From Campylobacterota bacterium (GTDB taxonomy: Bacteria > Campylobacterota > Campylobacteria > Campylobacterales > Sulfurovaceae), in the NCBI GenBank assembly GCA_013153825.1, contig JAADDP010000081.1, positions 1-9,985 of the forward strand: DNA of 9,985 bases. The letters run 5' to 3'. Position 1 is the stretch's first letter. Every line of letters begins with the position of its first letter. Shown here piece after piece: positions 1-5,733 of the stretch. The position numbers and the translations under genes were made by a program. Below the pieces are notes generated by a model. It was not told where the DNA came from. It made no database searches and saw only the letters and a program-made list of their open reading frames with translations.

Positions 1-1585
1 GACATATAGAGCAGAGATAGATACGAGGAGTATAGACCCTAAAAAAAAAGACCTATTTATAAACCTATTTAGCATATATACAGGTATTCCACAGAGTGAG
101 ATAAGAGATAAATTTTTAAATAGCAGAGGAAAAAGTGTAAGGGGGAGGGTTGTACTTCTAAAGAATATAGATGTTAGATTGGCGAGTGACCTAAAGGCTC
201 TCGGTTCAAAATTGAATAGATTAAAGATATTTAAACCAATCAATATGAAAAAGCCTCACATAGTTTTAGGGCTTGATATATTGGCAGATAATGAGGGGAG
301 GTTCTACCCATATGAGAGGCTATTGACCCCTATAGTTGGATATGTACAGATAAAGGAGGTAGATGGGTATAAGAGACCTGTAGCGAAGAAGGGGCTGGAG
401 AAGAGGTATGACTACTATCTCAAGGCGAGTAGAGATGGGCTAATAGAGGGGAGGAGAGACCTTATAGGAACCGTAATATTAGATGGGACAAGTAGAAGTA
501 TATCTAGAATTGATGGAATGAACCTACACCTAAATATCCCATTGGAGTTTCAACATGCAGTGGAGAGTGTTATCGATAGTCAGATGAGAAAGCTGGATGC
601 CGAGGAGATTTTAGTTGCCGTTATGGATTCCAAGAGTGGAAAGATTTTAGCTATGGCTACATCTGATAGATTTAACCCATCAAGGATTAGAAAGAGAGAT
701 ATGGGAGCATTAAATCCAGATTTTACCGAGTACCTATATGAGCCAGGTTCAGTGATTAAACCATTAACATTAGCTATAGCTCTAGAGCATAAGAAGGTAA
801 ATATGCATAGAGAGATACCACTTGGTGGAAAATATAGGGTAAATGATAGCTACACAATCACAGATGATAGCTACTTCAAATCTCTAACACCTAGAGGCAT
901 AATAATGCACTCATCTAATATAGGTATATCTAAAATAGCTTGGAGGTTATCGGGAAGAGAGCTACATGATGGTCTAAGGGGGTTCGGTTTAGCACAGAAG
1001 AGTGGGGTTGACCTATCCAAAGAGTTGGCAGGGAATATAAGAGCCCCATATATGCTTGATGATAAGACATATAGTGCAAACTCCTCGTACGGTTACGGTA
1101 TGTCTGTAAACTTCATGCAGATTTTAAAGGCGTATAGTGCATTTAATAATGGTGGTGTGGCTGTAACTCCCAAGATTGCCGACTTTATATCTGATAGATT
1201 TGGGAAGAGGGTAGAGATAAAATTTGATGTCCCCCCTATAAATAGCTGTTCTGCAAAGGTGGCTAAAGTTATACACTCAATTCTTATAGATGTTGTGAAA
1301 GATGGAACGGCCAAATTGGCTAGATATCATGGACTTGAGATTGGTGGAAAGACTGGAACTGCACATGTAGCAGAGAATGGGAGGTATATAGATAAGTACC
1401 ATAGCAGTTTTTTCGGATTTGCAAATGATGCTGATGGGCATAGATACACTATAGGGGTTCTCGTAATAAAGCCTAGTAGATACTACTTTGCATCTCAAAC
1501 TGCTGTACCAACCTTTAGGAGGGTCGTAGATAAGATGGTAAACTTTAACCTATTGAGACCTAAGGTTGGTTCAAGGGAGCAATAA
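1..1585 (+). CDS. ftsI: Peptidoglycan D,D-transpeptidase FtsI (class B penicillin-binding protein), 5' end cut by window edge
   Basis: The reading frame is open from base 2 with no stop, so the gene starts upstream and a TTG at 179 is internal. 527 residues are visible; family members are usually somewhat longer. The class B PBP transpeptidase motifs are all present, numbered in the visible part: SVIK at 250-253 (catalytic serine; bases 749-760) inside YEPGSVIKP, SSN at 304-306 (bases 911-919), and KTGT at 450-453 (bases 1349-1360). GYGMSV and the late FFGFA segment also fit FtsI. The first ~150 residues would be the non-catalytic dimerisation domain; the membrane anchor is lost beyond the edge. 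Family knowledge: FtsI cross-links septal peptidoglycan in the periplasm as part of the divisome with FtsW. The elongation homologue PBP2 (MrdA) is the main alternative, but the motif context looks more like FtsI. The gene ends two bases before the convergent nnrS stop, with no room for a terminator. Confidence 0.9.
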   Translation, partial: TYRAEIDTRSIDPKKKDLFINLFSIYTGIPQSEIRDKFLNSRGKSVRGRVVLLKNIDVRLASDLKALGSKLNRLKIFKPINMKKPHIVLGLDILADNEGRFYPYERLLTPIVGYVQIKEVDGYKRPVAKKGLEKRYDYYLKASRDGLIEGRRDLIGTVILDGTSRSISRIDGMNLHLNIPLEFQHAVESVIDSQMRKLDAEEILVAVMDSKSGKILAMATSDRFNPSRIRKRDMGALNPDFTEYLYEPGSVIKPLTLAIALEHKKVNMHREIPLGGKYRVNDSYTITDDSYFKSLTPRGIIMHSSNIGISKIAWRLSGRELHDGLRGFGLAQKSGVDLSKELAGNIRAPYMLDDKTYSANSSYGYGMSVNFMQILKAYSAFNNGGVAVTPKIADFISDRFGKRVEIKFDVPPINSCSAKVAKVIHSILIDVVKDGTAKLARYHGLEIGGKTGTAHVAENGRYIDKYHSSFFGFANDADGHRYTIGVLVIKPSRYYFASQTAVPTFRRVVDKMVNFNLLRPKVGSREQ

Positions 1586-1587
1586 CT

Positions 1588-2757
1588 CTATCTATCGCCC
1601 CTACCAAATAGTAAAAGTTTAAAAAATCTATATAACCATAGACCAAATAGAACAATCCATACAGTTACACTCATATCAAACCAGAAGATAAAATCCCAGC
1701 CGAAACTAAATATTAGTGATGTGATTAATCTACTTATTACTACAACTTGAGTCCAGAAGAATAGAATTCTTGTCCATATATCTGCACTCAATGGGGACTT
1801 TGAGTGTCCCAATGTAACTCTAGTTCCAAATCCTATCAATATGGTTACTAGGAAACCTAACATTAATACGTGTATATCTAAATATAGAAAATTTATATCC
1901 CAGAATAGAGATACCATATTACTAATAGCAGAAAATAGAAGTGCTATAGGTATCCAAAATAGAGATAGATGGAGTATCCAGAGTAGAGGATTTCTATTTG
2001 GAAATGGCAGTTGCCAATTTAATATCTCAAGACCAAGTATATATATTAGTATAAAATCTACAACAAATGATAGGTGTGGAGTCAATATATCAAGCACTAT
2101 ATGTAGAGTTAAGAGCATAGCTGTTATCTTTATAATAGCTCTATTCCTATACCCCTTGGCATTTGAGAAGAGTGGAACCATCCTCCCTGCAACGGTAAAA
2201 CCTACCATAAAGAGATATAGATATATGGCAATCCGAACAGATGACTCTATCAAGGTAGAGTTATTAAATATATATCCTATATAGAATATGAGATTGGATA
2301 ATGCACCTGAACTCATAAATATGAGTATCCATAATATATCAAACTTATCTCTAATAAATGAGGCTCTCCTATATATCTTTCTTAATATATTTACACCTAA
2401 AACATGACCTATAAGTATAAAAATTATGGAGAATGATACCAGAGCTTGAGATATTGAGCTTCCAATTAAGAAGAAAAGGCTACCGAGAGCAAATGGTATG
2501 AAAATTGTGATATATACAACCCTCTCTATCGGTTCTGTTTGTGAAAATTTTGGAAATGTGGTGAATAGAAATCCAAAAAAGGCTGGTGTAAAGACCATAT
2601 ATATTATACTATATATATGAAATATTGTTACTTGAAGCTTACCGACCAATATCCCTTTGGAGTAGAGTGCAAATAGAAAAATTGATAATATCGCATTTAT
2701 AAAACTTAGGGCAAAGAAGGGCTGATGAGGTTGAGAAAGAAAATAGCTATTCTTCAT
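1588..2757 (-). CDS. nnrS: NnrS-family multi-pass membrane protein
   Basis: A 389-residue, very hydrophobic protein with about 12 predicted membrane segments. It begins with a HQPFFALSF segment (11-19) like the N-terminal PFR.FF region of NnrS. It contains GRMVPLFS (191-198), like the family's GR.IPFF motif, and IHVLMLGFL (295-303) followed by GTRVTLGHSKSPL (311-323), matching the NnrS pattern H...G...TR.TLGH...PL. His296 and His318 are candidate metal or haem ligands by analogy. Family knowledge: NnrS is a haem- and copper-containing inner-membrane protein linked to nitric oxide and nitrosative stress, often near denitrification genes. No such genes lie nearby, and I see no clear FNR/NNR-type box upstream. 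The gene is downstream of ppaC on the same strand with a 70-base gap, so it may be cotranscribed. ATG at 2757 is the first usable start after an in-frame TGA, but its Shine-Dalgarno (2788-2794) is unusually distant, with a hairpin between. Confidence 0.82.
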   Translation of the reverse strand: MKNSYFLSQPHQPFFALSFINAILSIFLFALYSKGILVGKLQVTIFHIYSIIYMVFTPAFFGFLFTTFPKFSQTEPIERVVYITIFIPFALGSLFFLIGSSISQALVSFSIIFILIGHVLGVNILRKIYRRASFIRDKFDILWILIFMSSGALSNLIFYIGYIFNNSTLIESSVRIAIYLYLFMVGFTVAGRMVPLFSNAKGYRNRAIIKITAMLLTLHIVLDILTPHLSFVVDFILIYILGLEILNWQLPFPNRNPLLWILHLSLFWIPIALLFSAISNMVSLFWDINFLYLDIHVLMLGFLVTILIGFGTRVTLGHSKSPLSADIWTRILFFWTQVVVISRLITSLIFSFGWDFIFWFDMSVTVWIVLFGLWLYRFFKLLLFGRGDR

Positions 2758-2797
2758 AAGTTGTATAGGCTCATTTTTGAGCCTTTTCTCCTTTCAT
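2754..2797 (-). promoter_or_regulatory. nnrS leader: distant ribosome binding site, hairpin in the spacer, two overlapping mini-ORFs
   Basis: On the minus strand a good Shine-Dalgarno AAAGGAG (2794-2788) lies 30 bases before the nnrS ATG (2757). The spacer holds a perfect 7-bp hairpin, AGGCTCA/TGAGCCT (2784-2778 with 2773-2767) with an AAAA loop. Folding it out leaves an effective spacing of about 12 bases. Two tiny ORFs run through the region: 2797-2771 (8 codons before the stop) and 2774-2754 (6 codons). Each overlaps the next start as ATGA, the last one being the nnrS start. Read on the plus strand, the same hairpin is followed by TTTTCTCCTTT and resembles a weak intrinsic terminator. The structures are directly visible; any regulatory use is inference. 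Confidence 0.5.
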
Positions 2798-2827
2798 AAT
2801 TTTCTAATAATTTTAGACTAATTGCAT

Positions 2828-3754
2828 TTAAACATCATTAAAACTCTTTTCCAAAGGTGGAATTATCTGCTTTTTTCGACTCATAACACCCTTAAGCCAC
2901 TCTCTCCCATCTCTTAAATCTATACCGAAAGCCTCTCTAACTCTATCTAAACTATCACCAACAACTAAAATCTCTGTACCCTCTTGAATAATATCTGTCA
3001 ACATTAAGATTAGAGTATCCCTTCCCCCCTCTACCCTAATCTGCTCCATAACCTCAAATAGCTCATCTCTCATATTATCAAATAGGCTTAAATCCACAAC
3101 CTCAAGTTGACCAATTGCCACCTTTGAACCTGCCATGTTAAAATCTTTAAAATCCCTTAATACAAGCTCCCTCTTAGGAGTTCCAGATATATCTGACTTA
3201 ACTCTAAACATCTCGAAGCCTAAAGCTCTCACATCCTCAATACCGGCAATCTCTGCCAACTCTCTACACGCCTTAGTATCCTCTTTTGTAGATGTAGGCG
3301 ATTTAAATATGACAGTATCACTCAAAATTGCACAAGCCATAGCCCCTGCTAGACCCTCTGGAATATCTATATTAAATATGTCGAACATCTGTTTCACAAC
3401 TGTATTTGAGCATCCTACAGCCCTGACCCACATATCCAAAGGTGCAGATGTCGTTAAGTCCCCAAGCTTGTGGTGGTCAACTATACCTATAATATTTGCC
3501 TCATCAATATCGGCAGGGGCTTGGGAACGCTCCATAAAATCTATCAGATAGACATCCTCACCTGAATACGAACTCTTCAATATTGGCTCTTCAAGTCCAA
3601 ATCTCTCTAAAATAAATCTACTCTCAGGATTTATCTCCCCCTGTCTAGATGGTATCGACTCATAACCGAGTCTATTTCTCAAATATGAGAGTGCTATAGC
3701 CCCGATAATAGAGTCGCTATCTGGAGTTGTATGTCCAAAAATATATGTAGCCAT
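2828..3754 (-). CDS. ppaC: Manganese-dependent inorganic pyrophosphatase (family II, DHH superfamily)
   Basis: 308 residues, the usual length of the family. The DHH-domain metal and catalytic motifs are intact: GHTTPDSDS with His8, Asp12 and Asp14; Asp72; the DHH triad at 93-95; and SDT with Asp146. The C-terminal DHHA2 domain carries the phosphate-binding SRKKQ motif (292-296), and Lys203 in DFKDF corresponds to the conserved substrate lysine. Family knowledge: the enzyme hydrolyses pyrophosphate to two phosphates in the cytoplasm using Mn2+ (or Co2+), pulling biosynthetic reactions forward. Start ATG at 3754 is preceded by AAGGA about 7 bases upstream and by a strong -10 box at 3787-3782, giving a leader of roughly 20 bases. 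It is divergent from tamA. nnrS follows after 70 bases with no convincing terminator between, so the two may form an operon. I see no CBS or DRTGG regulatory insert. Confidence 0.95.
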   Translation of the reverse strand: MATYIFGHTTPDSDSIIGAIALSYLRNRLGYESIPSRQGEINPESRFILERFGLEEPILKSSYSGEDVYLIDFMERSQAPADIDEANIIGIVDHHKLGDLTTSAPLDMWVRAVGCSNTVVKQMFDIFNIDIPEGLAGAMACAILSDTVIFKSPTSTKEDTKACRELAEIAGIEDVRALGFEMFRVKSDISGTPKRELVLRDFKDFNMAGSKVAIGQLEVVDLSLFDNMRDELFEVMEQIRVEGGRDTLILMLTDIIQEGTEILVVGDSLDRVREAFGIDLRDGREWLKGVMSRKKQIIPPLEKSFNDV

Positions 3755-3781
3755 TTCTGAATATCCTTAATTTTTTTAAAA

Positions 3782-3793
3782 ATTATATCAAAC
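3782..3793 (-). promoter_or_regulatory. ppaC promoter (extended -10)
   Basis: Reading the minus strand, TTTGATATAAT contains TGA-TATAAT, an extended -10 element with the hexamer at 3787-3782. No -35 is recognisable, as is common for Campylobacterota sigma-70 promoters. The predicted start is near 3775, about 20 bases before the ppaC ATG. The same 13 bases, TTTGATATAATTT, also form the divergent tamA promoter. Confidence 0.7.
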
Positions 3794-3805
3794 AAATCGG
3801 AAAAT

Positions 3806-3822
3806 TTAACTACTATAGTTAA
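3806..3822. promoter_or_regulatory. 17-base palindrome overlapping the ppaC -35 position (operator candidate)
   Basis: TTAACTA-CTA-TAGTTAA is a perfect inverted repeat with 7-base arms and a 3-base centre. It lies about 19 bases upstream of the ppaC -10 hexamer, where the -35 region would be, so a protein bound here could control ppaC. The half-site TAGTTAA resembles the TAGTTTA half-sites of the inverted repeat at 3875-3907. The symmetry is seen directly; operator function is inferred, and AT-rich sequence makes chance palindromes easier. Confidence 0.4.
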
Positions 3823-3874
3823 GATTGAAATAACCCTCTTTTTATATTTGTTGTTAAAAGCACTTCTTTATTAT

Positions 3875-3907
3875 ATAGTTTATTTATGTTTAAAATAATT
3901 AAACTAT
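3875..3907. repeat. Inverted repeat ATAGTTTA / TAAACTAT in the ppaC-tamA divergent region
   Basis: Perfect 8-base arms at 3875-3882 and 3900-3907 are separated by 17 bases. A nested, partly overlapping inverted repeat, GTTTAA-AATAA-TTAAAC, occupies 3888-3904. It sits about 30 bases upstream of the tamA -10 box, a usual place for an activator or repressor site. All bases in the arms except one are A or T, so chance is a real alternative. No following T-run supports a terminator on the plus strand. Confidence 0.35.
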
Positions 3908-3932
3908 TTTTTTTATTAAAAAAAGTATCTTT

Positions 3933-3943
3933 TTTGATATAAT
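3933..3943 (+). promoter_or_regulatory. tamA promoter (extended -10)
   Basis: TTTGATATAAT has a perfect TATAAT hexamer at 3938-3943 preceded by TGA, with T-runs at 3907-3914 and 3930-3935. No -35 is evident. Transcription should begin near 3950, giving a tamA leader of about 74 bases. It is the best promoter in the window and probably drives both tamA and tamB. Confidence 0.75.
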
Positions 3944-3949
3944 TTGCTC

Positions 3950-4023
3950 GAAAGCTCAAATTCATCTCCTCCTTGAGGAGATTGATAAAAAAGGAGGAGA
4001 GGCAACTCTTTGCCTCTATTTTG
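3950..4023 (+). promoter_or_regulatory. Structured tamA 5' leader with alternative hairpins around the ribosome binding site
   Basis: Three helices can be drawn. Helix A: 3964-3971 with 3975-3982 (8 bp, CTT loop). Helix B: 3965-3974 with 3991-4000 (10 bp, 16-base loop), which buries the Shine-Dalgarno AAGGAGG (3991-3997). Helix C: 3998-4005 with 4010-4017 (8 bp, AGAGGCAA/TTGCCTCT, CTCT loop). A and B share the same 5' strand and exclude each other; B also takes three bases from C. With A and C formed, the ribosome site is free and its effective distance to ATG 4024 falls from 26 to about 6 bases. With B formed it is hidden. The pairings are directly visible; switching is inferred. Confidence 0.55.
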
Positions 4024-5733
4024 ATGAAAAGATATATAGCTACTCTAATCCTCGCCACCATCTCCATCCAACTTCTCAATGGAGCAGTTTTAAATAGTAT
4101 TAAGTTTCAAGGAGATATAGATTTAATCACTGGAGAGTTTAATAGAGAGAGACTTCTTAAAGTTTGCCATATAGAGCCTCCCCAATTCTATGAGTTCTGG
4201 AAGAGGAAGCCGGAGTTTAGTGATAGAGATTTAGATAAATTTGTAGAGAGATTGGAGAGATATGCAAAGAGTCTCGGCTACTATAAGGTTGTAGTTAAGA
4301 GTAAGATAGAGGGGAAGAGAGCATATATATATATTCTAAAAAATGAGCCTATCAAGATAGAGAGTCTAATTATAGATAGTAGATTTAAGAGGATATCACT
4401 ACTGACAGTCGGAGCTAGATTTAAGACTAAAAACTTTACCGAAACAAAGAGTAGAATTGAGAGAAGATTAGAGGAGAGTGGATATCCAAACTATGAGATG
4501 AGAGCGAGAGCCATCGTTGACCTAGACCTATATAGGGTTGATATCAATATAACGGTTGAGAAGGGTAGAGAGAGGTTTTTTGGAGATACGGATATAGATA
4601 ATAGCTCTCAGATAGATAGTGAGTTCATAAGGGAGCAGATAGCGTATGAGAGGGGTAAAATATTCAATATTGAGAAGATAGAAGAGACATATGATAATAT
4701 ATACAATCTAGGTGTATTCGATAATATAAGGGTTGAACCTGACCTCAACAGCTCATCGGCAGATGTTCCTATAAAGATTGAACTTGAGGAGGGTAGGACA
4801 AAGGAGTTCAACTCAAAGTTGGGATATGATACATATGAGGGGTTTAGAGGTGGTGTTGAGTATATAGACCACAACTTTTTTGGAAATCTTAGAGAGCTTA
4901 AGGGGGGGTGGAAGATAACCCAGAAGGGGTATAAGATATACTCATCTATATATGACCCTAGAGTCTATATTCCAATTTTGGGTAACTTCAGCTTGAGAAA
5001 TGAGCTTAACTATAGAAAGTGGGAGTTTGATGGGTATGATGAAGATTTAATAGTTGAGAGGGTAACATTTGGAAAGAGACTCTTTAAGCTTGACCACTTT
5101 TTTGGATTTCAGCTTGAAAATAACCAGATAAAATCCAATAATGGGGAGTTATTAAGTGGAAGTTATCAGATAAATTCTCTATTCTACAAGTTTATAATTG
5201 ATGAGAGAGACTCAAAGATGGATGCTAAGAGTGGCTACTATACGTCTATATATCTTGAGAAGTCTATGGTCGATATATCATCAGATATAGACTATATGAA
5301 AGCTCTCATTGAGCAGAGATTTATAGAGTCATACAATAGATATGTATATGCAATGAAGGTTAGATTTGGATGGCTCAATCGAGAGACACCAATATTCAAA
5401 CACCTATTTGCAGGAGGCTCAATGAGTAATAGAGGTTATGAGTATAGAGATGTTGGAGAACATATAGAGGGTGACCCTATAGGAGGGGTTGGATTGATTG
5501 ATACCTCTATTGAGATTAGACGATACTTTAATAGTAAGTTTGCATCTGTAATCTTCATGGACTCATCCATGTTATCAAATAGGGTGAATAGGTTTAATAG
5601 TAGCTGGTTTAGGAGTTATGGCTTCGGTATAAGATATCTAACTATAATAGGACCAATAAGATTTGATATAGGTTTTAGAGAGGGTAACTATAAATCACCT
5701 GTAGTACACTTTGGTATAGGGGAGGTCTTTTGA
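4024..5733 (+). CDS. tamA: TamA-like outer membrane protein of the BamA/Omp85 family
   Basis: 569 residues from ATG 4024, close to the usual TamA length. The N-terminus is a signal peptide: MKR, then a hydrophobic stretch, with likely cleavage near the GA at residues 20-21. The mature N-terminal ~230 residues have the alternating strand/helix look of POTRA domains; the last, about 186-255, includes YDNIYNLGVFD. The rest is a 16-strand type beta-barrel. It carries FAGGSMSNRGY (RGY at 470-472), matching the Omp85 L6 motif (V/I)RG(F/Y), and a C-terminal phenylalanine typical of outer membrane proteins. Family knowledge: TamA works with TamB in envelope assembly. The tamB overlap favours TamA over BamA. 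An in-frame TTG at 3973 would add 17 charged residues before the signal peptide and lies in the leader hairpins, so I prefer ATG 4024. Confidence 0.88.
   Translation: MKRYIATLILATISIQLLNGAVLNSIKFQGDIDLITGEFNRERLLKVCHIEPPQFYEFWKRKPEFSDRDLDKFVERLERYAKSLGYYKVVVKSKIEGKRAYIYILKNEPIKIESLIIDSRFKRISLLTVGARFKTKNFTETKSRIERRLEESGYPNYEMRARAIVDLDLYRVDINITVEKGRERFFGDTDIDNSSQIDSEFIREQIAYERGKIFNIEKIEETYDNIYNLGVFDNIRVEPDLNSSSADVPIKIELEEGRTKEFNSKLGYDTYEGFRGGVEYIDHNFFGNLRELKGGWKITQKGYKIYSSIYDPRVYIPILGNFSLRNELNYRKWEFDGYDEDLIVERVTFGKRLFKLDHFFGFQLENNQIKSNNGELLSGSYQINSLFYKFIIDERDSKMDAKSGYYTSIYLEKSMVDISSDIDYMKALIEQRFIESYNRYVYAMKVRFGWLNRETPIFKHLFAGGSMSNRGYEYRDVGEHIEGDPIGGVGLIDTSIEIRRYFNSKFASVIFMDSSMLSNRVNRFNSSWFRSYGFGIRYLTIIGPIRFDIGFREGNYKSPVVHFGIGEVF

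Noticed and set aside
179..181. TTG at 179 as the start of the penicillin-binding protein
   Set aside because: The same frame is open to the left edge and codes plausible FtsI sequence (about 59 more residues), so the gene is truncated by the window.
1841..2284. 147-codon plus-strand ORF
   Set aside because: It lies antisense inside nnrS, has no ribosome site or family resemblance, and is explained by AT-rich codon use of nnrS.
3135..3551. 138-codon plus-strand ORF
   Set aside because: Shadow of ppaC on the opposite strand; ppaC has all catalytic motifs.
3941..3962. Bulged hairpin AATTTGCT/AGC..AAATT just upstream of the tamA leader
   Set aside because: It overlaps the -10 box and the predicted start, so most of it would not be transcribed; symmetry is imperfect.
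3998..4022. Intrinsic terminator in the tamA leader (hairpin plus ATTTTG)
   Set aside because: The T-run is only four bases and interrupted, and it sits between ribosome site and start codon; attenuation is possible but the spacer-hairpin reading is simpler.
3973..4023. TTG at 3973 as the tamA start
   Set aside because: It would place 17 charged residues before a clean signal peptide, and it lies inside the leader hairpin and before the strong AAGGAGG; ATG 4024 fits better.
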